Under the pieces are notes generated by a model. That model was not told where the DNA came from and ran no database searches. It saw only the letters and a list, made by a program, of their open reading frames with translations. Positions 16,983-26,294 of a DNA stretch of 64,000 bases are shown here, piece by piece. The stretch's first letter is position 1; each line of letters opens with the position of its first letter. The stretch covers positions 1 to 64,000 of the forward strand of contig CANCJJ010000005.1 of the NCBI GenBank assembly GCA_947378305.1. The letters run 5' to 3'. A program made the position numbers and the translations under genes. Origin of the DNA: Phenylobacterium aquaticum. GTDB taxonomy: Bacteria > Pseudomonadota > Alphaproteobacteria > Caulobacterales > Caulobacteraceae.

Positions 16983-18731
16983 ATGACCACCACGGACCTG
17001 CCCGCCGGCTGGCCAGCCATGAGCATTGATCAGGCCCACGCGGCCCTGACTGCGCCCGGAACACCCTTCGAAATGGAGGATGTGATGATCCGGGGTGTCG
17101 CCACCCGGGCCTGGAAAAACCTGCCGCCGTCCCTTCGGTCGGTGGTGGAAATGTCCCGCGCCCATGGAGATCGTATCTTCCTGGTCTATGAGGATGAGCG
17201 CGTCAGCTTCGAGGCGTTTCACCGGGCCGTGGCCGCCCTTGCCCACCAGTTGCAGGCCGATGGCATAGGCAAGGGCGACCGGGTTGCGGTCATCATGCGC
17301 AATCTGCCTGAGTGGGTCGTGGCCTTCTATGCCGGGGCCTCATTGGGCGCCATTGTGACGCCCCTGAATGCTTGGTGGACCGGGCCGGAGCTGGAATACG
17401 GCCTGACGGATTCCGGAACCAAGGTCGTGCTCATGGATGCCGAACGCTATGAGCGCCTGAGCGAGCATCTGCCAAACTGTGCGGACCTGACGAAAATCTA
17501 TGTCAGCCGGGTGACCGACGAGATTGCCCATCCCATGGTCACCAAACTCGAAGACGTGATCGGCAGCCCCGTGGCCTGGGCGAGCCTTCCCGATCAGGCC
17601 CTGCCCGCGGTGGATATCCTGCCGGACGATGATGCGACCATTTTCTACACCTCCGGGACAACGGGACGACCCAAGGGGGCTCTGGCGACCCAGAGGGGTG
17701 TGAACTCCAACATTCTGAGTGCAGCCTGCGCCGGAGCCCGCGCCTTTCTGCGTCGTGGCGAAATGCCGCCTGCGCCCGATCCGACGGGTCCCCAGAGGGC
17801 CAGCCTTCTCTCCGTGCCCTTCTTCCATGTGACCGGGTGTTTCGCCGTCCTGAACCCGTCCCTGGCGAGCGGAGCCAAGCTGGTCATGATGCATCGCTGG
17901 GATGTGGTCCGGGCCTTTGAGCTGATCGAGCGCGAACGGATCCAGCTTGCAGGCGGCGTGCCGACCATTGCCTGGCAGCTGATCGAGCATCCCTTGCGGG
18001 AAAAATACGACCTCTCCTCGCTGGAAAGCGTGTCCTATGGCGGGGCCCCGTCGGCCCCAGAGCTTGTGCGCAAGATCCGCGAAACCTTCCCCAAGTCCGC
18101 TCCCGGAAATGGCTGGGGCATGACCGAGACCTGCGCGACGGTAACCACCCATGGCGGTGAAGACTATGCCAACCGTCCCGACAGCTGCGGCCCCGCTGTT
18201 CCTGTGGCCGCGCTGCAAATTCGCGATCCTGCGGACGGGGTTACAATTCTTGAGCCGGGCCAGGTCGGCGAGCTGTGGGCCAGCGGCCCGATGGTTGTGA
18301 AGGCCTACTGGAACAAGCCGGAAGCGACGGCCCAGACCTTCGTCGAGGGCTGGGTGCGGACTGGCGATCTGGCGCGTCTGGACGAAGAAGGCTTCTGCTT
18401 CATCATCGACCGGGCCAAGGACATGCTGATCCGGGGTGGTGAGAACATCTACTGCATTGAGGTCGAGAACGTTCTCTATGATCACCCGGCGATCATGGAC
18501 GCAGCCCTGGTCGGAATACCGCACCGGACCCTGGGCGAGGAGCCCGGGGCTGTGGTGACCCTTAAACCCGGCGCGGAGGCCTCCGAGGCCGAGCTAAGGG
18601 CTCACGTCGCCGAGCGACTTGCGGCCTTCAAGGTGCCGGTCAAGATCAAGTTCTGGCATGAGACCCTCCCGCGGAATCCCAATGGCAAGATCCTCAAGAA
18701 CGAGCTGAAAAAGCTGTTTGAAGAGTCCTGA
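16983..18731 (+). CDS. AMP-forming long-chain acyl-CoA synthetase-like ligase
   Basis: A 582-residue adenylate-forming ligase. IFYTSGTTGRPKGAL near residue 219 is the P-loop, GWGMTETCATVTTHGGEDY is the A5 motif, VRTGDLARLDEEGFCFIIDRAKDMLIRGGENIYCIEVE covers A7/A8 and PRNPNGKILKNELK carries the catalytic Lys. Probably activates fatty or other hydrophobic acids. It differs clearly from the ligase at 8773, so they are not a recent duplication. The TlyA gene begins three bases behind its stop, so both may share a transcript. Confidence 0.88.
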   Translation: MTTTDLPAGWPAMSIDQAHAALTAPGTPFEMEDVMIRGVATRAWKNLPPSLRSVVEMSRAHGDRIFLVYEDERVSFEAFHRAVAALAHQLQADGIGKGDRVAVIMRNLPEWVVAFYAGASLGAIVTPLNAWWTGPELEYGLTDSGTKVVLMDAERYERLSEHLPNCADLTKIYVSRVTDEIAHPMVTKLEDVIGSPVAWASLPDQALPAVDILPDDDATIFYTSGTTGRPKGALATQRGVNSNILSAACAGARAFLRRGEMPPAPDPTGPQRASLLSVPFFHVTGCFAVLNPSLASGAKLVMMHRWDVVRAFELIERERIQLAGGVPTIAWQLIEHPLREKYDLSSLESVSYGGAPSAPELVRKIRETFPKSAPGNGWGMTETCATVTTHGGEDYANRPDSCGPAVPVAALQIRDPADGVTILEPGQVGELWASGPMVVKAYWNKPEATAQTFVEGWVRTGDLARLDEEGFCFIIDRAKDMLIRGGENIYCIEVENVLYDHPAIMDAALVGIPHRTLGEEPGAVVTLKPGAEASEAELRAHVAERLAAFKVPVKIKFWHETLPRNPNGKILKNELKKLFEES

Positions 18732-18734
18732 TCC

Positions 18735-19466
18735 ATGGGCCGCCTGCGGGCTGACAGCTTGCTGGTGGCGCGTGGCCTGATCGACAGCCGGTCCAGGGCC
18801 CGGGCGGCTATCGAGGCGGGCGGGGTCTTTGCCGCAGGACGGCGGGTAGCCAAGCCGTCGGAGTTGCTTGACGAGGACATCTCGCTGGATGTCCAGCCCG
18901 CCCATGACTTTGTCGGGCGCGGGGCGCTGAAGCTTCTGGGCGCGCCCGGGTTTGCCGAAGCGTCCCTGGACCAGGCCGTCGTGCTCGACCTGGGTGCATC
19001 GACCGGGGGCTTTACCGAGGTCTGCCTGCGACGGGGTGCGCGTCTGGTCTATGCGGTGGATGTGGGGCGAGAGCAGCTGCACAGCCGGCTTAAAGGTGAT
19101 CCCCGGGTGGTCAACCTGGAGGGTCGCGATGCCCGCAGTCTGACCTCGGAGGACCTGCCTGAGGCACCAGACCTCGTTGTCTGTGATGTCAGCTTCATCA
19201 GCCTGGCAAAGCTTCTGCCCATCCCCCTGTCCCTGGCGCGGACCGGGGCCTTGCTGTTTGTTTTGGTCAAGCCGCAGTTCGAGGTGGGACCAGGCGCTGT
19301 CGGCAAGGGGGGGATTGTTCGGGATGCCGACGCCCGGGCAGGAGCCCTGCAACAGGTTATCGACTTTCTGGAAGGATCGGGCTGGACGGTCCTGGCGTCT
19401 CAAGACGCCGTGATTGCAGGCGCGGACGGCAATCAGGAATATCTGGTTCAGGCGCGCAAGCTCTAG
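18735..19466 (+). CDS. tlyA: TlyA family rRNA (cytidine-2'-O)-methyltransferase
   Basis: A 243-residue protein with an N-terminal S4 RNA-binding domain (residues 1-60, RADSLLVARGLIDSRSRARA) and an FtsJ-type methyltransferase domain: SAM motif LDLGASTGGFTE near 84, VVCDVSFISL near 150 and LVKPQFEVG followed by GGIVRD. Known TlyA proteins 2'-O-methylate cytidines of 16S and/or 23S rRNA; the family was first described as haemolysin. RGALKL after the S4 domain is also typical. It is followed by another RNA methyltransferase gene after 64 bases. Confidence 0.9.
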   Translation: MGRLRADSLLVARGLIDSRSRARAAIEAGGVFAAGRRVAKPSELLDEDISLDVQPAHDFVGRGALKLLGAPGFAEASLDQAVVLDLGASTGGFTEVCLRRGARLVYAVDVGREQLHSRLKGDPRVVNLEGRDARSLTSEDLPEAPDLVVCDVSFISLAKLLPIPLSLARTGALLFVLVKPQFEVGPGAVGKGGIVRDADARAGALQQVIDFLEGSGWTVLASQDAVIAGADGNQEYLVQARKL

Positions 19467-19530
19467 AGCCCGTTCCCTTTCGCCGCGCGCACTGCCCTTT
19501 CTGGGGAATTTCCTGTAGACCGGGCAGATC

Positions 19531-20820
19531 ATGCGCAGTCCCCGACGTCCAGTTCGCCCAAAACCTCATGCTCCGGCCACCGAACTGGTGATCGAAAGCC
19601 TCGGCGGGGAAGGGGACGGGGTTGCTCATACCCAGGACGGCCGCGCGGTCCATGTGCCCTTTTCCCTGCCAGGTGAAAGGGTGCGGGTTGCCTCGGGCAA
19701 TGAAATCCTTCGCATAGAGGAAATCATCGAGCCCAGCCCCCAGAGGATTGCCCCGGTTTGCCAGCATTTCGGCGTGTGTGGCGGGTGCGCCCTCCAGCAT
19801 TGGGAGGCCAACGCCTATCTGGCCTGGAAGGTCGAGCGCCTGCGCGGCACACTGGCCCTGCAGCATCTGGACTGTGAAATTCTCGATCCGGTCGCGGCCC
19901 ATCCGGCGAGCCGTCGCCGACTGGCCCTCCATGCCCGGCGGGGCTCCCGCGACATGGTCCGCCTCGGGTTCAAGGAGCGCCGCTCCTGGACAGTTGTCGA
20001 TGTCGAGGCCTGTCCCGTGGCCGATCCCAGGCTGGAAAGGGCCTTTCCGGACCTTCGGCGCATGGCGGCCCCGCTGTTTGAACATCACAAGTCTGCCCCA
20101 ACCCTCCATGTCACCCTGACAGACGACGGCCTGGATATCGAAATCACCGGGGTCGAGGCGAAGTCCGGTGGTCTGTCAGCCGATGCCCGGACCGCTGTGG
20201 CCACCCTGGCCGCCCGGGCGAATTTCGCGCGGGTTACCCTGGATGGAGATGCCCTCTATCTGGCGCGCCAGCCCCGGGTTCGCATTGGACCGGCTGTTGT
20301 CTCCCTGCCGCCCGGAGCCTTTCTCCAGGCGACCATTCCAGCGCAGGAGGCGATGACCGCCTTCGTCGTCGAAAATGCCGCCGGGGCTGAGCGCATAGCT
20401 GACCTCTATTGCGGTATCGGAACCTTCACCTTTCCCCTGGCGACGATTGCGCCGGTCCTGGCGCTGGAAGCCTCGGCAGCAGCTGTGCGCGCCTTGAGCG
20501 CGGGCGTGGCTACAGCGCCAGGCTTGAAGGGCATTACCGCCGAAGCCCGCGACCTGACCCGGCGCCCGCTCCTGGTTCCTGAAATGAAGAAGATCGACCT
20601 GGTGGTTTTCGATCCCCCTCGCGCCGGGGCCGCCGAGCAATGCCTTGAGCTGGCGCGATCCAAGGTCGGCCGGGTGATTGGTGTGTCCTGCAATCCAGCC
20701 ACCTTTGCCCGGGATGCGCGCACCCTGGTGGACGCTGGATTTAAACTTGATCGCATCTTGCCCGTGGATCAGTTCCTCTGGTCGCCGCACCTGGAACTGG
20801 TCGGCGTCTTTACCCGCTGA
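19531..20820 (+). CDS. RlmD/RumA-like RNA (uracil-5)-methyltransferase
   Basis: Class I enzyme that methylates uracil-5 in RNA. An N-terminal TRAM-like segment (ELVIESLGGEGDGVA) is followed by cysteines of a [4Fe-4S] site (CQHFGVCGGCALQHW near residue 76, the fourth in EACPVADP). The catalytic domain has DLYCGIGTFTFPLA, FDPPRAGA and the nucleophile loop VSCNPATFARD. Length 429 fits RlmD-type enzymes. The exact target (23S rRNA or tRNA) cannot be told, so no symbol is assigned. Confidence 0.87.
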   Translation: MRSPRRPVRPKPHAPATELVIESLGGEGDGVAHTQDGRAVHVPFSLPGERVRVASGNEILRIEEIIEPSPQRIAPVCQHFGVCGGCALQHWEANAYLAWKVERLRGTLALQHLDCEILDPVAAHPASRRRLALHARRGSRDMVRLGFKERRSWTVVDVEACPVADPRLERAFPDLRRMAAPLFEHHKSAPTLHVTLTDDGLDIEITGVEAKSGGLSADARTAVATLAARANFARVTLDGDALYLARQPRVRIGPAVVSLPPGAFLQATIPAQEAMTAFVVENAAGAERIADLYCGIGTFTFPLATIAPVLALEASAAAVRALSAGVATAPGLKGITAEARDLTRRPLLVPEMKKIDLVVFDPPRAGAAEQCLELARSKVGRVIGVSCNPATFARDARTLVDAGFKLDRILPVDQFLWSPHLELVGVFTR

Positions 20821-20893
20821 TTACCCACAAGGGTCCTTGCATGTAGGCGAGGGTCCGGGCAGGTTCCCGCCGAATTCAAAAGGACTTCTGGCC

Positions 20894-22252
20894 ATGGCCA
20901 ATCTTGCGGCCGATCCTGCCCCCTGGCCCGTGCGACGGGACCTGAAGCTTCTATTTACCCTGGCCTGGCCGGTGGTGGTGTCGCGGCTGGGCATCATGAC
21001 CATGGGGTTGAGCGATACGGTTGCCGTGGGGCATTTCTCGCCCCAGCAACTCGGCTGGCAAGCCCTGGCCTGGTCGATCACCAGTGTCGTCCTGGGCGTT
21101 AGCCTGAACCTCATGGGCGGTGTTCAGGTCATGACCTCCCGCGCCATGGGGGAGGGTCGTCCCCGGGAGGCCGGGGCGGTGCTGCGTCGGGGCCTGTCCT
21201 ATGCCGTGATGATTGGCGGCCTGGCGGCGGTGGCGCAATTTGCCTTTGGCCCGGCGCTATTGCGGGCCTTCAGGCTGCCGGCAGACCTGACTGCCGGGGC
21301 AGAGCGACCTATCCAGATCCTGGCCATTTCCATGCCCTTCTTCGTCATGGGGGCTGCGGCCAGTTCCTGGCTTGAGGGTCTGGGCCGGACCCGAATCCCG
21401 GCCATCTTCATGTGGGTGGCTAACGGCATCAACCTCCTGGCCCTGTTCCTGCTGGTCCCCGGGACCTTTGGACTTCCTGCCATGGGTGCCGTCGGCGCAG
21501 CCTGGGCGACCCTGGCGGCGCGAGGGTTTCTGACCCTGGGCTTGCTGGTCTTCATCCTTCTCATGCCCGAGGCGCGTGACCTCGGCGTCTTTGAGCCTGC
21601 CCCGCGTGATCGTGCGGCCGAGACGGAGCAGAGGCGGGTGGGTTATGGGGCCGGGGCGTCAGGGTTTTTCGAGATCGCGGCCTTTGCCGGCATGAACATC
21701 ATTGCGGGCTGGCTGGGGGGTGTGTCGGTTGGAGTCTGGGCCATTGTGGTCAATGTCGTCTCCGTGGCCTTCATGGTGCCGCTCGGCCTGTCGACTGCGG
21801 CGTCTGTCCTTGTCGGACGGGCCTATGGTGCTGGAGACTTCACTGAGGTGCGTCGGGCGAGCCTTCTGGCCTATGGGCTTGCTGCCCTGTTTGGGGGCCT
21901 GATCGCCCTCCTGGTCTGGCCCGGCGCGAAGCTTGTCGCTTCTGCCTATACGATCGACCCGGCGACCCTCGCGCTGGCTGTACCCGCCATGGCCCTGGCC
22001 AGCGCCATGGTTCTGCCCGATGCCATTCAGGTCGTCGTTGCCCAGACCCTGCGCGCGCGCGGGGACGTCTGGATGCCCACGGCGACGCACTTTCTGAGCT
22101 ATGTCCTGGTCATGGCACCTCTGTCCTGGTGGCTGGCCATTCCGGCAGGCCTGGGCGTGAACGGCATTGTCCTGGGCGTCATCCTGGCGAGCCTGCTGTC
22201 CGCAGGGCTTCTCCTTGCCCGCTTTGCTTGGCTCTGGCGGCGAGCGGGTTAG
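20894..22252 (+). CDS. MATE-family efflux transporter
   Basis: Inner-membrane cation-coupled drug antiporter with about 12 helices in two halves; each half starts with the family-like pattern (FTLAWPVVVSRLGIMTMGLSDT, and GASGFFEIAAFAGMNIIAGW). ATG 20894 after AAAGGA gives 452 residues, the usual length; the longer upstream frame overlaps the previous gene and is unlikely. A strong terminator hairpin lies directly downstream (22271-22298). Confidence 0.9.
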   Translation: MANLAADPAPWPVRRDLKLLFTLAWPVVVSRLGIMTMGLSDTVAVGHFSPQQLGWQALAWSITSVVLGVSLNLMGGVQVMTSRAMGEGRPREAGAVLRRGLSYAVMIGGLAAVAQFAFGPALLRAFRLPADLTAGAERPIQILAISMPFFVMGAAASSWLEGLGRTRIPAIFMWVANGINLLALFLLVPGTFGLPAMGAVGAAWATLAARGFLTLGLLVFILLMPEARDLGVFEPAPRDRAAETEQRRVGYGAGASGFFEIAAFAGMNIIAGWLGGVSVGVWAIVVNVVSVAFMVPLGLSTAASVLVGRAYGAGDFTEVRRASLLAYGLAALFGGLIALLVWPGAKLVASAYTIDPATLALAVPAMALASAMVLPDAIQVVVAQTLRARGDVWMPTATHFLSYVLVMAPLSWWLAIPAGLGVNGIVLGVILASLLSAGLLLARFAWLWRRAG

Positions 22253-22270
22253 AGCCTGGATCGATCCGTT

Positions 22271-22298
22271 AGCCGGTTCCCGTCAATCGGAACCGGCT
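22271..22298 (+). terminator. Rho-independent terminator after the MATE gene
   Basis: Perfect 10-base-pair stem AGCCGGTTCC / GGAACCGGCT with an eight-base loop, followed by CTAGTTTT. It lies between two convergent genes, 18 bases after the MATE stop and directly next to the stop of the leftward gene, so it may work in both directions. Confidence 0.75.
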
Positions 22299-23201
22299 CT
22301 AGTTTTCGACGCCGAGGATCCAGCCTTCCTCGGCCTCCGCAACCGCGACCACGTCCTCAGGAACGGTCTTGGCCGGGGCAAAGGCAGCCCCAAGCTTTCC
22401 AGCCTCGTCCAGTTTGGCGAAGTGTTCGGCCGTCGTGCGCACCTGGGCCTGGTCCTTGACCTCTCCCGGAGCCAACTGGATCTTGAACAGCGAGGGGTAG
22501 ACCTCCGCCACCACAACATCGACACCGGCCAAATCGGCCTCGGTGAGGGTCTTGAACCCTGTCTCAAACGGCCAGGCCTTGAGAGCATCGCCTCTTGGGA
22601 GCTTCAGGCGACGCACGGCCGGAATCCCCATAATCGCCTGCCCCCCCACGGAGCCGTTATAGTAGAGCTTCCAGATCGAGGCCGCGCCCTTGGCGGCAAG
22701 GTCGGCATGGCGATATTCCGGCAGGTCATCGGGACCATGATCGCGGGTCTTTTTGGGTTGCAGGGTTGTCAGGGTGTCCTTGGGCGGACAGCCCCAGAAG
22801 GGAAAGGGGCCTCCGGTCATGCGGCGGTTGATCTCTGAGCCAACCCCGAACCGGTTATTGGTATTGTCCGCCTTGTCCTTGACCATCTTGTCGAGCTGAT
22901 CCCAGGCTGCCCGCCAGGCAGGCTCCGTGCTCAGGTTCAGGGCCTTGGCAAATCCGCGCGGAAACCCGAGGGGGAAATCAAAGCCGACAAGGGCCCGCTC
23001 AGACCGCTTCTTGAAGTCTTCCAGCAGGCTGGCCAGCTTCTTTTCCGCTTCGGCCCGGGTCGGGAGATTGAAGCTCTCGAAGGTCAGACGAAAGCGCACA
23101 TCGCGCTTCATGACCCCGATCCAGATGGAGTCCGCCCCCGTTACGGGCTTGGCAGCCGCACTCCAGTCGACGATGACATAGGCATTGAACAGGCGTGACA
23201 C
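22299..23201 (-). CDS. Predicted RNase H-fold protein, DUF429-like
   Basis: A 300-residue protein I cannot assign firmly. AYVIVDWSAAAKP at the N-terminus (Asp12) and ALVGFDFPLGFPRG near residue 90 look like the acidic strands of DUF429-type RNase H-like proteins. VVVAEVYPSLFKIQ is a further family-like stretch. No signal peptide or membrane helix. It is divergent from the haloalkane dehalogenase gene across a 106-base gap. Homologues are sometimes labelled as cobalamin-related, which nothing here supports. Confidence 0.5.
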   Translation of the reverse strand: MSRLFNAYVIVDWSAAAKPVTGADSIWIGVMKRDVRFRLTFESFNLPTRAEAEKKLASLLEDFKKRSERALVGFDFPLGFPRGFAKALNLSTEPAWRAAWDQLDKMVKDKADNTNNRFGVGSEINRRMTGGPFPFWGCPPKDTLTTLQPKKTRDHGPDDLPEYRHADLAAKGAASIWKLYYNGSVGGQAIMGIPAVRRLKLPRGDALKAWPFETGFKTLTEADLAGVDVVVAEVYPSLFKIQLAPGEVKDQAQVRTTAEHFAKLDEAGKLGAAFAPAKTVPEDVVAVAEAEEGWILGVEN

Positions 23202-23239
23202 GGGCGGGCTCCGCTAGGGTAAGGCGTGCTTGTAGCGCC

Positions 23240-23257
23240 TTGGCTTGCAAGCGCCAA
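23240..23257. promoter_or_regulatory. Palindromic element in divergent promoter region
   Basis: TTGGCTTGCAAGCGCCAA is a near-perfect dyad (outer arms TTGGC/GCCAA, inner GCTTGCAAGC) about 50 bases before the dehalogenase start and 40 before the DUF429-like start. It could be an operator for either gene. No known consensus was matched. Confidence 0.35.
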
Positions 23258-23307
23258 CGACCTAGAGGTTCAAATTCCAGGTTCCTTCCCCAAAATGGAG
23301 TCCTTTT

Positions 23308-24207
23308 GTGATCCAGGCCCTTCGTACGCCCGACGCCCGCTTCGCCGACCTGCCAGATTTTCCCTACACGCCCCACTATATCGACGATCTGGCGGGGTAT
23401 GAGGGCTTGAGATGCGCTTATATCGACGAAGGTCAGGGCGACCGGACCTTTCTGTGCCTTCATGGGGAGCCAAGCTGGAGCTTTCTATATCGTCGAATGA
23501 TCCCGCATTTCCTGGCCAGTGGCGCGCGGATAGTGGCCCCGGACCTGTTTGGGTTTGGGCGGTCGGACAAGCCTGTCGACGATGCGGTCTATGGATTTCA
23601 TTTTCACCGCAACATGATCCTGCGGCTGGTGGAACGTCTGGACCTTCTCAATATTACCCTGGTGGTTCAGGACTGGGGCGGTCTTATCGGCCTGACCCTG
23701 CCTGTCGACGCTGGCTTTAAGCAGCGGCTGTCTCGTTTGCTGGTCATGAATACGACCCTGGCGGTCGGCGCGAGCCCGAGCCCGGGTTTCGATGCCTGGC
23801 GGGCCTATGCCAAGCTTAATCCCGATCTGAATGTCGGGGCCTTGATGGGGCGGGGAACGCCTTATCTCTCGGCGGCAGAGATCTCGGCCTATGACGCGCC
23901 CTATCCCGACCAGACCTATAAGGCCGGAGCGCGGGCCTTCCCCGAACGTGTCATGACTCATCCTGACATGGAGGGCGTGACCGAGAGCCTAGCTGCCGTC
24001 GAGTTCTGGTCAAATCAGTGGAACGGGCCAGCCTTCATGGCCGTAGGCGGAGCGGATATGGTTCTGGGGCCGCCGGTCATGGACATTCTCCACGGGCAAA
24101 TTCGGGGCTGTTCAAAGCCCATGCTGATCCCGGAAGGCGGGCACTTCCTGCAGGAATGGGGCGACCCGATTGCTCAGGCCGCCCTGGCCTATTTCGGGGA
24201 TGTCTAG
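23308..24207 (+). CDS. Haloalkane dehalogenase, DhlA-like (HLD-I)
   Basis: Hydrolyses carbon-halogen bonds of haloalkanes to alcohol and halide. It is an alpha/beta hydrolase of 299 residues with the complete DhlA-type site: oxyanion HGEPSWS (52-58), nucleophile Asp122 in VVQDWGG, halide-binding Trp123 and Trp164 (in GFDAWRAY), acid Asp250 (GGADMVLGP) and base His279 (GGHFLQEWG). SAYDAPYPDQTYKAGARAFP is also closely DhlA-like. The start is GTG 23308 with GGAG upstream. The 3' end overlaps the convergent oxidoreductase by four bases. Activity on a real halogenated substrate is likely but untested. Confidence 0.88.
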   Translation: MIQALRTPDARFADLPDFPYTPHYIDDLAGYEGLRCAYIDEGQGDRTFLCLHGEPSWSFLYRRMIPHFLASGARIVAPDLFGFGRSDKPVDDAVYGFHFHRNMILRLVERLDLLNITLVVQDWGGLIGLTLPVDAGFKQRLSRLLVMNTTLAVGASPSPGFDAWRAYAKLNPDLNVGALMGRGTPYLSAAEISAYDAPYPDQTYKAGARAFPERVMTHPDMEGVTESLAAVEFWSNQWNGPAFMAVGGADMVLGPPVMDILHGQIRGCSKPMLIPEGGHFLQEWGDPIAQAALAYFGDV

Positions 24208-25208
24208 CTCAGCTTGACGAGCATCTTGCCGAAGTTTTCGCCAGAAAACAGGCCGATGAAGGCGTCGGGGGCGGTCTCAATGCCTTCGCGCACGGTCTGA
24301 CGCCATTTCAGCTTTCCGGCCTTGTGCCACTCCGCCAGGTCCTTGATGAAGGCGGGCATCATGTCCCAGTGGTTGGAGACGATAAAGCCTTCCAGCCGCA
24401 GGTTCTTGCCGATGATCTGGGCCATATTGCTGGGGCCGGGTACCGGGGTCGTGGCATTGTACTGGGAGATCATGCCGCAGATGGCAAAACGGGCGAAGGG
24501 GGAGGCCGCAGCGAGGGCAGCTTCCAGATGTTCTCCGCCGACGTTTTCGAAATAGACGTCAATGCCCTCGGGGGCAGCCGCCATGAGGTCGGCGGTCAGG
24601 GTCTTGGTCGCCTTGTAGTCTATGGCCACATCGACCCCGAGCTCCTCGGTCAGGAACTTCATCTTTTCCGGACCCCCGGCCGAGGCGATGACCTTGTGGC
24701 CCTTGAGCTTGGCAATCTGGCAAACCAGCGAGCCGACAGCCCCGGCGGCTCCGGAAACAAACACCACATCGCCAGGCTTCAGGGCGGCAATTCGCAGCAG
24801 GCCCGCATAGGCGGTCAGACCCGGCATACCAGCGACGCCCAGAAAAGCTTCGGAGGGCAGGCCCTGTGTGTCCAGTTTCTGGACCGTGCTCGCGGGCGCG
24901 TTGAAGGCTTCACGCCAGCCATTCCCAGATTGCACCAGGTCACCGACCGTCAGGGATGGATCGTTCGAGGCTATGACCTCCCCGATCGCACCGCCCTGGA
25001 GGACTTCGCCAATCTGGAAGGGCGGGGTGTAGCTCTTCACGTCGTTCATGCGGCCGCGCATGTAGGGATCAACGGTCATCCAGGTATTTCGAACCTGAAC
25101 CTCACCGGGCCCCGGCGCAGGAAGGTCGACACTGACCATCTCGAAATTTTCATGGGTGGGCAGCCCTGAAGGGCGGGACTTCAGGCGGATTTCGCGGGAT
25201 TTGGTCAT
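24204..25208 (-). CDS. NADP-dependent MDR oxidoreductase (CurA/leukotriene B4 dehydrogenase-like)
   Basis: Zinc-independent medium-chain reductase of 334 residues, reducing enones or similar activated double bonds with NADPH. The N-terminus (REIRLKSRPSGLPTHENFEM) and WMTVDPYMRGRM are typical of the CurA/prostaglandin-reductase group, and the dinucleotide loop is GAAGAVGSLVCQIAKLKG near residue 143. There are no zinc-ligand cysteines. It is convergent with the dehalogenase; expression appears independent. Confidence 0.9.
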   Translation of the reverse strand: MTKSREIRLKSRPSGLPTHENFEMVSVDLPAPGPGEVQVRNTWMTVDPYMRGRMNDVKSYTPPFQIGEVLQGGAIGEVIASNDPSLTVGDLVQSGNGWREAFNAPASTVQKLDTQGLPSEAFLGVAGMPGLTAYAGLLRIAALKPGDVVFVSGAAGAVGSLVCQIAKLKGHKVIASAGGPEKMKFLTEELGVDVAIDYKATKTLTADLMAAAPEGIDVYFENVGGEHLEAALAAASPFARFAICGMISQYNATTPVPGPSNMAQIIGKNLRLEGFIVSNHWDMMPAFIKDLAEWHKAGKLKWRQTVREGIETAPDAFIGLFSGENFGKMLVKLS

Positions 25209-25329
25209 GGGGCTTCCTCCAGGGGTGGTCGGACAACAAGCTTAAGCTTCATCCTGTTATGGTGTCCCGGTGTAGCCTCGAAGCCTCGCGGATGCTAGGC
25301 GCGGTGAGGTTAAAGGTTTGGAGCAGGTC

Positions 25330-26247
25330 ATGGCCGAAATTCTGCGGGGCGGGGTGATTGGGGCAGGGGTTTTTGGCGGCTATCACGCGCGCCAGTATGC
25401 CAATGCCGCAGGAGCCTGCCTGGAAGCCGTTTACGATCCTGTCGGCGACCGAGCCTCGGTCCTGGCCCAGCAATTTGGTGGCCGGGGTTTTACCGATCTT
25501 GAGGCCTTTCTGGCCGAGGTTGATGTGGTGACCGTGGCCTCACCGCCTGGACTTCATGCACAAGGCGCCCTGGCGGCGCTTGGGGCGGGCAAGTCAGTCT
25601 ATGTTGAAAAGCCGCTTGCCGTCAGTCTGGCAGATGCCGACCGGATCATCGCCGCAGCTAGGCGGCAGTCTCTTGTCCTGGCCTGCGGCCATCAGGAAAG
25701 ACTTGTGTTCCAGGCCATTGGGCTTTTTGGCCTGCCCCAGGCTCCCATCCGGCTGGAAGCGGTACGTCACGGCCCGCCCTCGGAGCGAAGCCTGGATGTC
25801 TCGGTCGTGCTGGACCTGATGATCCATGATCTCGACCTTGCCCTGTCCCTGACCGGGGCCGATGCCATAACAGCGGAAGCCGAGGGCGTGCGCGACTATA
25901 GCGGTGGCTGGGACCACGTGACGGCAGACGTCAGTTTCAGTACCGGATTCAGCGCCGTCTTCGATGCATCCCGCATGGCCCCTGAGCGCAAGCGCACCAT
26001 GAAGCTGGTCTATCCGTCAGGCGAGCTTGAAATCGACTTTTTGACCCGGGCCTTTCGCAATACGACGGGTTTTGACCTCAATCCCGATTTTGCCGACACT
26101 CCGGCGGCGCGCGACCCGCTTGGGGCCAGTATTGCCGGGTTTCTGGCGTGTGTGCGCGGAGAGGTCAGCCGCCCCGTGGTCACAGGCGAAGAAGCCGCCC
26201 AAGCCCTTGATCTGGCGCTTGCCATCGAGCAAGCCTTGGAAACCTGA
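25330..26247 (+). CDS. Gfo/Idh/MocA-family oxidoreductase
   Basis: NAD(P)-dependent dehydrogenase of about 305 residues, usually acting on sugars or inositols. Rossmann motif GVIGAGVFGGYHARQYA at the N-terminus, VEKPLAVSLADAD near residue 95 with the family's Lys in EKP, and the C-terminal sheet domain after GPPSERSLDVSVVLDLMIHDLDL, which carries the conserved Asp-x-x-x-His-like catalytic part. ATG 25330 has GGAG ten bases upstream. Substrate unknown. Confidence 0.85.
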   Translation: MAEILRGGVIGAGVFGGYHARQYANAAGACLEAVYDPVGDRASVLAQQFGGRGFTDLEAFLAEVDVVTVASPPGLHAQGALAALGAGKSVYVEKPLAVSLADADRIIAAARRQSLVLACGHQERLVFQAIGLFGLPQAPIRLEAVRHGPPSERSLDVSVVLDLMIHDLDLALSLTGADAITAEAEGVRDYSGGWDHVTADVSFSTGFSAVFDASRMAPERKRTMKLVYPSGELEIDFLTRAFRNTTGFDLNPDFADTPAARDPLGASIAGFLACVRGEVSRPVVTGEEAAQALDLALAIEQALET

Positions 26248-26294
26248 AGGCTAAGACCCTATCTTCCGGACAACCCTTGCTAGGAGCCCAGTCC

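Noticed and set aside
17340-18524. Long minus-strand open frame (394 codons) opposite the acyl-CoA ligase
   Set aside because: A GC-rich shadow frame of a clear adenylate-forming enzyme; no domain seen.
24018-25169. Plus-strand open frame (383 codons) opposite the MDR oxidoreductase
   Set aside because: Shadow frame; it runs out of the dehalogenase gene and has Gly/His/Arg-rich noise composition.
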